Assembly (NCBI RefSeq): GCF_024734385.1
Contig: NZ_JANHAP010000017.1
Coordinates: 1-56,678 of the forward strand
Direction of reading: 5' to 3'
DNA length: 56,678 nt
Source: Dasania sp. GY-MA-18
GTDB lineage: Bacteria; Pseudomonadota; Gammaproteobacteria; Pseudomonadales; Dasaniaceae
Under the pieces are notes generated by a model. That model did not search any database. It saw only the letters and a list, made by a program, of their open reading frames with translations, and was not told the origin of the DNA. This document shows, piece after piece, positions 36,262-46,141 of this stretch (the first letter of the stretch is position 1; every line of letters starts with the position of its first letter). The position numbers and the translations under genes were made by a program.

Positions 36262-36783
36262 TTAAAAACGATTGGCCGGCATAACCACCGGTTGCGATTC
36301 AGTACTTTGCTGGTAAGGCACTACGCCCTCTTCATCCCCCACATATACGGGTATGCTAAACACCTGCGGCACTAGCTGGCCATCGCGTTCCGCATGAGCA
36401 AAAAATTTAATATATATTTTGCCTGCCTGCAGTGGAATTAACACTAAGTCTAGGGTTAGCTCACCTTGCTGGTTGGTGATTAAGCTCTGCTCTTTAGCTA
36501 TCAGCAAGTGTGCATCTGGACTGTCGCTAAACTGTAAATCTATACGTTGATTTGGCATAGCTTTAAACAGTAAAACCACACGCAGCTCACTGCCAACTTG
36601 CACGACATCTTCGCTATTAAAACTCAACTTAATACCAGCGCCTTTATTAATCACACTCTTTTTTGCTAACTGTAGTGTCACGGCTGAGCGCTCAGCTACT
36701 GTAGTTTGGTTTTGGGTATCTGCGCTGCACGCTGCCAACATACACACCAGCAAACCGATTATTACTTTTTCAATTAAACTCAT
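36262..36783 (-). CDS. Small lipoprotein, unknown function
   Basis: A 173-residue protein with a lipobox L-A-A-C after a short hydrophobic signal. The mature part is beta-rich (I-D-L-Q-F-S-D-S-P-D and L-T-L-D-L-V-L-I-P-L-Q-A-G-K-I-Y), resembling an Ig-like or carboxypeptidase-regulatory fold, though no family is recognised. It starts right after the HExxH lipoprotein stop, so the two are probably functional partners at the cell envelope. Confidence 0.65.
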   Translation of the reverse strand: MSLIEKVIIGLLVCMLAACSADTQNQTTVAERSAVTLQLAKKSVINKGAGIKLSFNSEDVVQVGSELRVVLLFKAMPNQRIDLQFSDSPDAHLLIAKEQSLITNQQGELTLDLVLIPLQAGKIYIKFFAHAERDGQLVPQVFSIPVYVGDEEGVVPYQQSTESQPVVMPANRF

Positions 36784-36784
36784 C

Positions 36785-38623
36785 TTAACTTACTCTCAGA
36801 GTAAAGCATTTACGCACACCTACACGCGCATCATCTTCTATGTTATCCAGATCATAAACTAACAACACATGCATGCCAGCAGATAAATAAACATCAAAGC
36901 TTAAACCGCCACTAGTCGCTCTTTCGGCGCCGCTAATATAATTACCTGCCTTATAAATCTCCACCCCCGGCTTGCCATTACTAACGGGAGTTAAACTAAG
37001 CGTATAGCTACGGCTAGAAGGCGCATTAAACCGCACATAGCGCCCCACCGATAATTTATTAAAGGCCCCAAATTGGGTGTTCGAGCAAGCGGTTTGATTA
37101 ACCCCCGCATTGGCAGTGAGGTATACCGGTATAACATCATCGTTGTTATTGGCCGCCAAACCGGCTGGGATAGTTTGGCCACTGCCGTATTGGTCATTTA
37201 CCACTATTGACTCATTGGCCACTAGGGTATCTATAGCACTGGCGTCAGCAGGGTTATCGGTTTTTAACCTATCGATAAAGGTATAAATGGAAATGATGGA
37301 CTTAGAGTTGCGTATAGCCACCAACGAATCGTATAACTGACTAAAACTCAATTGTAAGCGATCAAAGCCAGAGCCTTCGTCTGGATCAAACAAATTATAA
37401 ATAGTCTTGTATACCGAGGATTCATTAAACCAGCCCTTGGTACCCACACCAGCAGTTTCTAAATTAAATTTAAACACCCGCTGCTGTGCAGGGCCGTAAG
37501 TATCTTGATAGATATGTGGCGTGGGCACATGCGTAACCGAGGCAGTATCCAGCACCAAACCAGAGAAGGCATCCCCCCAACCTTCGTCAAAAGCCACCGC
37601 CATATCCAGCTCGTCACCCAAAGCATGGCTGCCACCAAAAGAGTCCGAGCGCGCCTCCATTGCCGTTATATAATGACCAAACTCATGGGTAATAACATGC
37701 TGGTCATACTCATCGGTATCAAAGCCATCATCGCCCAGCAAAAATATTTCTATGGCTTGGTCAATAATACTGCCCGAGCCATTAACTTTATTAGTAATGC
37801 TAAAAAATGCCCCCCCCACATCGCCATCAGAAAGATTGCCGTCCGCCTCATTATTATTTTTACTCCAGCGGAAATGTAGCGTGGGCAAATTAATATCACT
37901 ATCGGCGGTTAACACATCCTCCAAGGCATGACAGCTAGAATCTAAAATAGCGAAAGGAGCTGCACTTCTGGAGCCGGTATAACGAGATTGCGTACTATTC
38001 CAACCAGAACCGGCAAGCAAGTTTCGCACTGGGTCTGCCGTTGGTGTAGCTGGCGTAGTGTCTAGCAAATAATATGGGGAGTTGTTATTGCTATTATCGC
38101 TGACTTGAAAATCCCAAGAGCCACCACCCCCCACACTAGAGCGGTACATTTGTGCCCGTACTTGCACACAGACCGGCTGTGTTAGCGGTACGATCAAACC
38201 ATAGTCGCCATTACCGTCAGTTAAGGTGGTATCAATCACTGTAGTACCACAACTGCCACCACTGGCCGCCACGGCTTCAACCACTACGCCTCTAGCGGGA
38301 GCATTAGTTGTGCCTGCATAGCTTAAACCGGCCCCAAACAAAGGCACGCGCTCATATAAAATCTGACCGCTAATGGTACTGCCAACCGGCGCGCCCACCA
38401 CACTGGTACAAGAGTTCATCGCCGCATTATTATTAATGACCGTTTGTATGGCCTTAAAGCCGCCGCTAAAAGCATCGTGCTTATCAGCACTACTGTTATT
38501 CCCCACCGCTGGAGCCACTGGCGCAGAACCACCGCTACCACCGCCGCCGCCACCGCCACCGCAGGCTTGTAATAGCAGCAGGCTTACAGCAATAAGGCTA
38601 ATGTGAAGCTTGGATAACAACAT
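36785..38623 (-). CDS. HExxH metalloprotease-like lipoprotein
   Basis: A 612-residue lipoprotein. The signal ends L-L-Q-A-C, followed by a run of nine glycines broken by serine. An N-terminal beta domain is followed by T-H-E-F-G-H-Y with zinc-ligand type His313 and His317, a downstream G-W-G-D-A-F-S-G-L, and a C-terminal beta domain (Y-T-L-S-L-T-P). The H-E-x-x-H with a later glutamate/aspartate region suggests a gluzincin-like peptidase, but the third ligand is not certain. TAA-ATG contact with the DUF1289 gene before it and a two-base gap to the small lipoprotein after it show tight coupling. Surface anchoring by a glycine linker is likely. Confidence 0.75.
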   Translation of the reverse strand: MLLSKLHISLIAVSLLLLQACGGGGGGGGSGGSAPVAPAVGNNSSADKHDAFSGGFKAIQTVINNNAAMNSCTSVVGAPVGSTISGQILYERVPLFGAGLSYAGTTNAPARGVVVEAVAASGGSCGTTVIDTTLTDGNGDYGLIVPLTQPVCVQVRAQMYRSSVGGGGSWDFQVSDNSNNNSPYYLLDTTPATPTADPVRNLLAGSGWNSTQSRYTGSRSAAPFAILDSSCHALEDVLTADSDINLPTLHFRWSKNNNEADGNLSDGDVGGAFFSITNKVNGSGSIIDQAIEIFLLGDDGFDTDEYDQHVITHEFGHYITAMEARSDSFGGSHALGDELDMAVAFDEGWGDAFSGLVLDTASVTHVPTPHIYQDTYGPAQQRVFKFNLETAGVGTKGWFNESSVYKTIYNLFDPDEGSGFDRLQLSFSQLYDSLVAIRNSKSIISIYTFIDRLKTDNPADASAIDTLVANESIVVNDQYGSGQTIPAGLAANNNDDVIPVYLTANAGVNQTACSNTQFGAFNKLSVGRYVRFNAPSSRSYTLSLTPVSNGKPGVEIYKAGNYISGAERATSGGLSFDVYLSAGMHVLLVYDLDNIEDDARVGVRKCFTLRVS

Positions 38624-39100
38624 TTACACCGTCACTATTTGCGAGGCCGCGACATCAAAATAACGCTCATAATGCGCCTGCGACAAAATAAAAAATTCAT
38701 GATCTATAGTCTGTCTCAATTCAACTAAGCTTTGTTCGCGGTATTGTGCATCCAAGCTTAAACCATAATCCTCTACCCGCTCAATTTGGCTAGCGCCAGC
38801 TCTGAGTAGCTCATAAGCCCATATATAGGGGCCTTTGGCCGAAGCATAAGGTATTTGCTGGGCCTCTAGGTGCCAGCGCAGTTTTTCTTCATCGGTCACG
38901 GTTAGCTTACTTGCTACGATTTGCGATAAAAACTTGGCTAAGCGGCTATCAATCAGCTGTTTTTGCTGCTGGCTATAACTATTCCAATGTATCACTTCAT
39001 GGGCAAAGCGCTTGCAACCACGGCATACGGTATCACCTATACCGGTAGAGCAAACCCCTATACAGGGCGTTTTAACAGTTTCTAAAAGATTGGTAGGCAC
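38624..39100 (-). CDS. DUF1289 family protein
   Basis: A 158-residue protein whose N-terminus has the DUF1289 cysteine pattern C-I-G-V-C-x6-C-x2-C (here C-I-G-V-C then V-C-R-G-C) followed by R-F-A-H-E-V-I-H-W. The cysteines may bind a metal or Fe-S cluster. The long C-terminal part is unusual, because most DUF1289 proteins are about 60-90 residues. It is the first gene of the leftward cluster. Function unknown. Confidence 0.82.
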   Translation of the reverse strand: MPTNLLETVKTPCIGVCSTGIGDTVCRGCKRFAHEVIHWNSYSQQQKQLIDSRLAKFLSQIVASKLTVTDEEKLRWHLEAQQIPYASAKGPYIWAYELLRAGASQIERVEDYGLSLDAQYREQSLVELRQTIDHEFFILSQAHYERYFDVAASQIVTV

Positions 39101-39232
39101 AGCGATATCTTTAAGGTCATTTAGTTTAAAAAGTAATCTAGCAATAGGAAAAATGCTAAAGCCTTATCTTACCCTGCTGCCCTGCTGAACGGAATCAACT
39201 TGCGGAATTATCTCGGTGAATAGCGAGCATTC

Positions 39233-39257
39233 TTAAGGTCAATAGAATTCACCTTAA
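39233..39257 (+). promoter_or_regulatory. Inverted repeat overlapping the first acnB promoter
   Basis: Arms TTAAGGT (39233-39239) and ACCTTAA (39251-39257) are separated by eleven bases. The right arm overlaps the -35 element, the position expected of a repressor site. A fused version, ACCTTAAGGT, lies at 42422-42431 upstream of the second acnB. Confidence 0.45.
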
Positions 39258-39282
39258 CTTAAAACACTAATTTCAGTATAAT
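39254..39282 (+). promoter_or_regulatory. Promoter of the first acnB gene
   Basis: TTAACT (39254-39259) and a consensus TATAAT (39277-39282) are spaced by 17 bases. This gives a leader of about 145 bases before the start at 39434. The rest of the 330-base gap (39101-39433) shows no gene. Confidence 0.7.
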
Positions 39283-39433
39283 CGGCGCGCCGTTTCGAGG
39301 GCTAATTGGAGCAAAAACACACAAAAAGCCCTCAAAATAGATCGGTGGTGTGCCGCCGATAGCCTTATCCGCCAGCGACCCTGGCCGTAAGAGATAAGTA
39401 AACCATAACAATTGCCTGCCATGAGAGTTTAGA

Positions 39434-42220
39434 ATGAGCTTATATTCAGAATACCTGGAAGAAATCGCAATCCGTAAAAAGGACCTGGGTTTAAACCCAA
39501 AGCCGATTGATAGCGCCGAACTGCTGTCAGAAATTATCGACCAAATCAAAGACAGCACCCATGAACACCGCGAAGACTCCCTAAAGTTCTTCATCTACAA
39601 CACTCTCCCAGGCACTACCCCTGCCGCAGGCGTTAAAGCACAGTATTTAAAAGACATCGTACTCGGTAAAGAAACTGTTGCCGAAATCAGCCCCGAATTT
39701 GCCCTGGAACAGCTGTCGCACATGAAAGGCGGCCCCTCGGTTAAAGTACTGCTAGACATAGCCCTGTCTGAGGATGCCAACGCTCAAGCCGCTGGCGAGG
39801 TGTTAAAAGCCCAAGTATTCCTGTATGAAGCCGACACCACGCGCCTAAATGACGCCTATAAGGCTGGCAACGCCATCGCCAAAGACATTTTGCAAAGCTA
39901 CGCCAAAGCCGAGTTTTTCACCAAGCTAGACGATATCCCCGAAAAAATCGACGTAGTGACTTATATCGCTGGCGAAGGCGATATCTCTACCGACCTACTG
40001 TCTCCGGGCAACCAAGCCCACTCACGCTCAGACCGTGAACTGCACGGCCAGTGCATGATTACCCCTAAGGCCCAACAAGAAATCGTTGAGTTAGGCAAAA
40101 AACACCCTAACGCCAAAGTGATGCTAATCGCTGAAAAAGGCACCATGGGGGTTGGCTCTTCCCGTATGTCTGGGGTTAACAACGTGGCTTTGTGGGCGGG
40201 CGAAAAAGTCTCTCCTTACATTCCCTTTGTTAACAAAGCACCGGTTGTTGCCGGTACTAACGGCATAGCTCCCATATTTCTTACCACGGTTGATGTAACC
40301 GGCGGTATAGGCCTGGATCTGAAAAACTGGGTTAAGAAAACCGACGCCAACGGCAATATAGTCACAGACGCCAACGGCGACCCAGTACTGGAAGAGGCCT
40401 ACTCAGTAGCCACCGGCACAGTACTAACCATAGATACCAAAGCCAAGAAGCTATACAACGGTGACAAGGAGCTGGTAGACGTATCGGCTGCCTTTACCCC
40501 GCAAAAAGTTGAGTTCATGAAAGCTGGCGGCTCCTACGCGCTGACTTTCGGTAAAAAGCTGCAAACCTTTGCAGCCGCAGCACTGGGCATAGAAGCGCCA
40601 ACCGTATTTGCACCGGCTAAAGAAATTTCTCACCCCGGCCAAGGCCTCACCGCGGTTGAAAAAATCTTCAACCGCAACGCCGTTGGGGTAACCTCTAAGA
40701 CGCCACTGCACACCGGCTCTGACGTACGCGTTAAAGTAAACATCGTAGGCTCACAAGACACCACTGGCTTGATGACCTCGCAAGAGCTGGAGTCCATGGC
40801 GGCGACCGTTATTTCACCCAGTGTTGACGGTGCTTACCAGTCTGGCTGCCACACCGCCTCGGTATGGGACAAGAAAGCACAGGCCAACATCCCTCGCCTG
40901 ATGAAGTTTATGAGCGACTTTGGCGTTATCACCGCCCGTGACCCCAAAGGCGTTTACCCCGCCATGACTGACGTTATCCACAAGGTACTTAACGACATCA
41001 CTGTAGACGATCGCGCCATTATCATTGGCGGTGACTCGCACACCCGCATGTCTAAGGGTGTGGCTTTCGGTGCTGACTCCGGCACAGTTGCTATTGCCTT
41101 GGCCACTGGCGAATGTGCTATGCCTATACCTGAGTCTGTGAAGGTGACTTTTAAGGGCAATATGCACCCTCACATGGACTTCCGTGACATCGTACACGCC
41201 ACGCAGGCGCAAATGTTAAAGCAGTTCAAAGGCGAAAACGTATTCCAGGGCCGCGTGATAGAAGTACAAATCGGCACCCTGCTGGCTGACCAGGCCTTTA
41301 CCTTTACCGACTGGACAGCAGAGATGAAGGCCAAGGCCTCTATCTGTATTTCCAACGATGAAACCCTGATCAAGTCGCTGGAACTGGCTAAGTCGCGCAT
41401 CCAGATCATGATAGAAAAAGGCATGGATAACGCCGCCAACATGCTGCAAGGCCTGATCGACCTAGCCGACAAGCGTATCGCCGAAATCAAGTCTGGCGAG
41501 CAGCCTGCACTGGCACCCGACAACAACGCCAAGTACTACGCCGAAGTAGTTGTGGATCTGGACGCTATAGACGAGCCCATGATCGCCGACCCCGATGTAA
41601 ACAACGAAGATATCTCCAAGCGCTATACCCACGATGTGATTCGTAGCACCTCTTACTACAAGGGTCGTCAGGTGGATTTAGGCTTTGTAGGTTCTTGTAT
41701 GATTCACAAAGGCGATATGCAAATCATCGCTCAGATGCTGCGCAACTTAGAGAAGAAAGGCCCCATAGAATTCAAAGCACCTTTGGTCGTAGCCCCACCA
41801 ACATACAACATCGTTGACGAGCTAAAAGCCGAAGGGGATTGGGAATTACTGGAGAAGTACGCTGGCTTTGTATTTGACGACAGCAACCCTAAGCAGGAAG
41901 CCCGCACCAAGTACGACAACAAAATGTACTTGGAGCGCCCTGGCTGTAACCTGTGCATGGGTAACCAGGAAAAAGCTGAACCCGGTGACACCGTTCTGGC
42001 CACCTCTACTCGCCTGTTCCAAGGCCGCGTAGTAGAAGACAGCGCCGAGAAGAAAGGTGAATCCCTACTAGGCTCAACCCCTATGGTTGTACTGGCCACC
42101 ATTTTAGGGCGCTTCCCAACCTTGGAAGAGTACAAAGAAGCCGTAGCGGGTATTAACCTGACGTCTTTTGTACCGCCTTCACAAGATCTCAGCGTTGAGC
42201 CGATTAGAATTGTAGGCTAA
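39434..42220 (+). CDS. acnB: Aconitate hydratase B, long divergent form
   Basis: A 928-residue AcnB-family enzyme that interconverts citrate and isocitrate and often also acts as 2-methylisocitrate dehydratase. The AcnB order is kept: N-terminal HEAT-like domain, swivel domain (G-E-G-D-I-S-T-D-L-L-S-P), then catalytic domains with Cys755 (G-S-C-M), Cys838 and Cys841 (C-N-L-C-M-G-N) for the 4Fe-4S cluster. It is about 60 residues longer than E. coli AcnB and differs widely from the second AcnB downstream. It resembles the longer form that I associate with Bacteroidota. It has its own promoter and terminator. Confidence 0.88.
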   Translation: MSLYSEYLEEIAIRKKDLGLNPKPIDSAELLSEIIDQIKDSTHEHREDSLKFFIYNTLPGTTPAAGVKAQYLKDIVLGKETVAEISPEFALEQLSHMKGGPSVKVLLDIALSEDANAQAAGEVLKAQVFLYEADTTRLNDAYKAGNAIAKDILQSYAKAEFFTKLDDIPEKIDVVTYIAGEGDISTDLLSPGNQAHSRSDRELHGQCMITPKAQQEIVELGKKHPNAKVMLIAEKGTMGVGSSRMSGVNNVALWAGEKVSPYIPFVNKAPVVAGTNGIAPIFLTTVDVTGGIGLDLKNWVKKTDANGNIVTDANGDPVLEEAYSVATGTVLTIDTKAKKLYNGDKELVDVSAAFTPQKVEFMKAGGSYALTFGKKLQTFAAAALGIEAPTVFAPAKEISHPGQGLTAVEKIFNRNAVGVTSKTPLHTGSDVRVKVNIVGSQDTTGLMTSQELESMAATVISPSVDGAYQSGCHTASVWDKKAQANIPRLMKFMSDFGVITARDPKGVYPAMTDVIHKVLNDITVDDRAIIIGGDSHTRMSKGVAFGADSGTVAIALATGECAMPIPESVKVTFKGNMHPHMDFRDIVHATQAQMLKQFKGENVFQGRVIEVQIGTLLADQAFTFTDWTAEMKAKASICISNDETLIKSLELAKSRIQIMIEKGMDNAANMLQGLIDLADKRIAEIKSGEQPALAPDNNAKYYAEVVVDLDAIDEPMIADPDVNNEDISKRYTHDVIRSTSYYKGRQVDLGFVGSCMIHKGDMQIIAQMLRNLEKKGPIEFKAPLVVAPPTYNIVDELKAEGDWELLEKYAGFVFDDSNPKQEARTKYDNKMYLERPGCNLCMGNQEKAEPGDTVLATSTRLFQGRVVEDSAEKKGESLLGSTPMVVLATILGRFPTLEEYKEAVAGINLTSFVPPSQDLSVEPIRIVG

Positions 42221-42245
42221 CTACAGTTTTAAATTTTTAGCAAAA

Positions 42246-42270
42246 GCCTCGCAAAGCGGGGCTTTTTTTT
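42246..42270 (+). terminator. Rho-independent terminator after the first acnB
   Basis: The stem GCCTCGC/GCGGGGC with an AAA loop is followed by eight T. It lies 26 bases after the stop codon, so the two acnB genes are separate transcription units. Confidence 0.88.
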
Positions 42271-42588
42271 GCCTGAAATTTAGATAAGCAAGCGCAGGCA
42301 TAATGCTGTTACGCTACCGTCATATACTCTAGCTTCATAGCGGCAAACGCCGCTATCCATCGCTAAAATCCATCGCTAAATTATTTATGCATTTTCCCTG
42401 TCAATAATCCTAGCTGCTATCACCTTAAGGTTTCGCCCAACAATCCGTCGCAGGCGACGCTCATGGCTAGGCTTGCGCAGCAACTTTAAGTATTGCTCCC
42501 CAAACTTAACAAAGGGGTTGAATTATGCAATCAATGCTACATTTACATACTACAGTTACATCACTAAAAGCGACCAGAGGATATAACC
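42271..42588. other. Intergenic region between the two acnB genes
   Basis: No gene is seen in these 318 bases. They contain a perfect hairpin ATAGCGGC/GCCGCTAT (42337-42356) and a direct repeat of atccatcgctaaa just after it (42355 and 42369). There is also a palindrome ACCTTAAGGT (42422-42431). The promoter of the second acnB must lie here, but I cannot point to a convincing -35/-10 pair. Confidence 0.6.
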
Positions 42589-45213
42589 GTGCTCGAAGCC
42601 TATCGCCAACATGTAGAAGAACGCGCCGCTCAAGGCATACCACCCAAGCCACTTAATGCAGAGCAAGTAGCCGGCTTAGTAGAGTTACTCAAAAACCCAC
42701 CCGCTGGTGAAGAACAAACCTTAATCGACCTGATAAGCAACCGCGTGCCGCCCGGCGTAGACGAAGCCGCCTATGTAAAAGCCGGCTTTTTATCAGCCAT
42801 AGTTAAGGGCGAAGCCAGCTCTGCGCTAATTGACAAAGAACATGCCATTAAACTGCTGGGTAATATGCACGGCGGTTATAACATCGAGACCTTAGTCACC
42901 GCCCTGGATTGCGATGAACTAGGCGCCTTAGCGGCCACCGAGCTTAAGCACACCCTATTGATGTTTGATGCCTTCCACGATGTGGAAGAAAAAGCCCAAG
43001 CGGGTAATGCCAACGCCCAAAGCGTGATGGAATCCTGGGCCGCCGGTGAGTGGTTTACCAGCCGCGACAAGGTTGCCGACAGCATTAAAATGACTATCTT
43101 TAAAGTCACCGGCGAAATTAACACCGACGACCTATCCCCCGCCCCCGATGCCTGGAGCCGCCCCGACATCCCCCTACACGCCCGCGCCGCCTTTAAAATG
43201 ACCCGCGAAGGCCTAACCCCTGAAGAACACGGCGTTACCGGCCCCATGAGCCAAATCGACGATATCAAAGCCAAGGGCCATCCGGTAGCCTTTGTGGGCG
43301 ATGTAGTCGGCACCGGCTCATCCCGTAAGTCAGCTACCAACTCGGTACTGTGGTTCTTTGGCGAAGACATACCCGGCGTACCTAACAAGCGCGGCGGCGG
43401 TGTGTGCATAGGCGGCAAAGTAGCGCCCATCTTTTACAACACCATGGAAGACGCCGGTGCGCTGGTATTTGAGGCGCCTGTAGACCAGCTCAACATGGGT
43501 GACGTGATAGACATACGCCCCTATGAAGGCAAAATCCTTAACGAAGCTGGCAAGACTATCAGCGAGTTCGAGCTCAAGTCCGAGGTATTACTGGACGAAG
43601 TACAAGCTGGCGGCCGCATCAACCTGATTATAGGCCGTGGTTTAACCAGTAAAGCCCGCGAATCACTGGGCCTACCCGTTAGCGACCTGTTCCGCATACC
43701 CGAAACCCCCGCCGACACTGGCAAAGGCTTCACGCTGGCGCAGAAAATGGTGGGCCGCGCCTGCGGCCTGCCCGAAGGCCAAGGCGTGCGCGCTGGCACC
43801 TACTGCGAGCCCAAAATGACCACCGTAGGCTCGCAAGACACCACCGGCCCCATGACCCGCGACGAGCTCAAAGACTTGGCCTGCCTGGGCTTCTCCGCCG
43901 ATTTAACCATGCAGTCTTTCTGCCATACCGCCGCCTACCCCAAGCCGGTAGACATAGACACCCAGCACAGCCTGCCGGACTTTATCCGCAACCGCGGCGG
44001 GGTATCACTGCGCCCCGGCGATGGCATTATCCACTCCTGGCTAAACCGCATGCTACTGCCTGACACGGTCGGTACCGGCGGTGACTCGCACACCCGTTTC
44101 CCCATGGGTATTTCCTTTCCTGCCGGTTCTGGCCTAGTGGCCTTTGCCGCCGCTACCGGGGTGATGCCCTTGGATATGCCGGAGTCGGTACTGGTGCGCT
44201 TTAAAGGCCAAATGCAGCCCGGTATTACCCTGCGCGACCTAGTACATGCCATCCCCTACTATGCCATCAAACAAGGCTTACTTACCGTAGAGAAAAAGGG
44301 TAAGAAGAACATCTTCTCAGGCCGCATACTGGAGATTGAAGGCTTAACCAACCTAACCCCCGAGCAAGCCTTCGAGCTATCTGACGCCTCAGCTGAGCGC
44401 TCTGCCGCTGGCTGCACCATAGAGCTGGATCAGGCCTCGGTTGCAAAATACCTCAAATCCAACATCACCCTGCTGCGCTCCATGATAGCTGACGGCTACG
44501 GCGATGCCCGCACCCTGGAGCGCCGTGCTCAAAACATGGAGAAATGGCTGGCCAACCCCGAGCTATTAAAAGCCGATGACGATGCCGAATACGCCGCAGT
44601 AATAGAGATAGACCTGGCCGAGGTGAAAGAGCCTATCGTCTGCTGCCCCAACGACCCCGACGACGCCAAGCCGCTATCTGAGGTGGCTGGCGACAAAGTG
44701 GACGAAGTGTTTATAGGCTCATGCATGACCAACATCGGCCACTTTCGCGCGGCAGGCAAACTACTAGAGCAGCACAGCGGCGGTATTGCTACCCGCCTGT
44801 GGATAGTGCCACCCACCAAAATGGACGAACACCAACTCATGGAAGAAGGCTATTACAATATCTTTGGCCGCGCCGGTGCCCGCACCGAAATGCCCGGCTG
44901 TTCGCTGTGCATGGGTAATCAGGCCCGGGTAGCAGCAAACAGCACAGTGCTGTCTACCTCTACCCGCAACTTCCCCAACCGCTTGGGCGATGGTGCCAAT
45001 GTTTACCTCACCTCCGCTGAGCTAGCAGCAGTGGGTGCCATATTAGGTAAACTGCCCAGCACTGAGGAATATATGGAATATGCGCAAAATCTAAACGCCA
45101 TGTCGGCCGAGATTTACCGCTATCTCAACTTCGACGAGATTGCCGAATTTCAAGCCAGCGCTGAAAAAGGTAAACAGATTGCCGCGGTACAGGTAGACGT
45201 AGTGCGCACCTAG
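42589..45213 (+). CDS. acnB: Aconitate hydratase B, canonical proteobacterial form
   Basis: An 874-residue enzyme almost collinear with E. coli AcnB (865): [12 protein letters not shown] at the start, [15 protein letters not shown], the swivel motif [13 protein letters not shown], and cluster ligands Cys712 (G-S-C-M-T-N-I-G), Cys771 and Cys774 (C-S-L-C-M-G-N). It is the TCA-cycle aconitase and, in E. coli, an iron-responsive mRNA-binding protein when the cluster is lost. The start is GTG at 42589, behind a GAGG. Confidence 0.96.
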   Translation: MLEAYRQHVEERAAQGIPPKPLNAEQVAGLVELLKNPPAGEEQTLIDLISNRVPPGVDEAAYVKAGFLSAIVKGEASSALIDKEHAIKLLGNMHGGYNIETLVTALDCDELGALAATELKHTLLMFDAFHDVEEKAQAGNANAQSVMESWAAGEWFTSRDKVADSIKMTIFKVTGEINTDDLSPAPDAWSRPDIPLHARAAFKMTREGLTPEEHGVTGPMSQIDDIKAKGHPVAFVGDVVGTGSSRKSATNSVLWFFGEDIPGVPNKRGGGVCIGGKVAPIFYNTMEDAGALVFEAPVDQLNMGDVIDIRPYEGKILNEAGKTISEFELKSEVLLDEVQAGGRINLIIGRGLTSKARESLGLPVSDLFRIPETPADTGKGFTLAQKMVGRACGLPEGQGVRAGTYCEPKMTTVGSQDTTGPMTRDELKDLACLGFSADLTMQSFCHTAAYPKPVDIDTQHSLPDFIRNRGGVSLRPGDGIIHSWLNRMLLPDTVGTGGDSHTRFPMGISFPAGSGLVAFAAATGVMPLDMPESVLVRFKGQMQPGITLRDLVHAIPYYAIKQGLLTVEKKGKKNIFSGRILEIEGLTNLTPEQAFELSDASAERSAAGCTIELDQASVAKYLKSNITLLRSMIADGYGDARTLERRAQNMEKWLANPELLKADDDAEYAAVIEIDLAEVKEPIVCCPNDPDDAKPLSEVAGDKVDEVFIGSCMTNIGHFRAAGKLLEQHSGGIATRLWIVPPTKMDEHQLMEEGYYNIFGRAGARTEMPGCSLCMGNQARVAANSTVLSTSTRNFPNRLGDGANVYLTSAELAAVGAILGKLPSTEEYMEYAQNLNAMSAEIYRYLNFDEIAEFQASAEKGKQIAAVQVDVVRT

Positions 45214-45465
45214 ACTAGTCGTTCGCGTTTAAATAAAACCTCAATCCCAAATCGTCACATGGGCACACATGCTCGCAGTGACGACCCCACCAATGGATTT
45301 TATGCAGTGCTGTGACTCTGGTGACCCACAGCACTCGCTCTGCTCTTGCGGCCAGCTTTGTGTAGCCTCAACACCAAGCCAAATACCGCTGCCCCCTTTT
45401 CAATCAGTGCAAATCTCTCTATTATCTGCCCCCTTTTACTGAGGCCGCTAAGACGAGATACCAGC

Positions 45466-46035
45466 ATGAAATACGAACAAGCCCTAATGCAACGCGCCGA
45501 CTCCAAGTGCGAACTTTGCACCGCCACCAGCGCCTTAGCCGCTCACTCTATACCTGAAAGCCCGCAAACTAATGAAGACAGCCACATTTTGCTATGTGAA
45601 ACTTGTCGCGAACAAATCAGTAGTGAGCAGTTAGACCTTAACCACTTTCGCAGCCTGCCCGACACCATGTGGAGCACTGTTCCGGCCGTGCAAGTGATGT
45701 GCTATCGCCTGCTCAAACAGCTAAGCAGTGAAAGTTGGGCGCAAGATGCTCTGGACATGCTGTATTTAGAAGAAGACGTAAAGGCCTGGGCTGAAGCCGG
45801 TATAAACGATGAGGTGGATGACAGTGAACCTTGTTACGACTCTAACGGTGTACGCCTGCAAGCCGGCGACAACGTAGTGTTGATTAAAGATTTAGATGTA
45901 AAAGGCGCAGGCTTTACCGCCAAGCGCGGCACTGCCGTGCGCGGTATATCACTAACTAATAATCCCGAGCATATAGAAGGCCGCGTTAACGGCACTCGCA
46001 TAGTTTTAGTGAGCAAGTACCTTAAAAAGATGTAG
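45466..46035 (+). CDS. phnA: PhnA/YjdM family zinc-ribbon protein
   Basis: A 189-residue protein. It has an N-terminal zinc ribbon (C-E-L-C near residue 13 and L-L-C-E-T-C near 42) and the C-terminal PhnA domain D-S-N-G-V-x-L-x-x-G-D-x-V-x-L-I-K-D-L-x-V-K-G, with G-T-x-V-R-G-I and a final K-Y-L-K-K. Despite the name, it is not a phosphonate hydrolase in most bacteria and the function is unclear. I chose the ATG at 45466, where the zinc ribbon starts, over an in-frame upstream start. The 250-base gap before it shows nothing clear. Confidence 0.9.
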   Translation: MKYEQALMQRADSKCELCTATSALAAHSIPESPQTNEDSHILLCETCREQISSEQLDLNHFRSLPDTMWSTVPAVQVMCYRLLKQLSSESWAQDALDMLYLEEDVKAWAEAGINDEVDDSEPCYDSNGVRLQAGDNVVLIKDLDVKGAGFTAKRGTAVRGISLTNNPEHIEGRVNGTRIVLVSKYLKKM

Positions 46036-46070
46036 TTGGACTGGCTGTAAAAAAGCTAAAAATCATAAGC

Positions 46071-46113
46071 AAAAAGCCAAGCATAAACTCATTCAGAGAC
46101 GCTTGGCTTTTTT
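46071..46113. terminator. Bidirectional terminator between phnA and the K+ channel gene
   Basis: AAAAAGCCAAGC (46071-46082) pairs with GCTTGGCTTTTTT (46101-46113). A-runs and T-runs flank both sides, suiting the two convergent genes. Confidence 0.75.
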
Positions 46114-46141
46114 AATGGCTGTTATACAGCCATGTATAGAC

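Noticed and set aside
39434-42220. Naming the first aconitase AcnA or a 2-methylcitrate dehydratase AcnD
   Set aside because: Domain order with the swivel domain first and the CxxC of the cluster near the C-terminus is of AcnB type.
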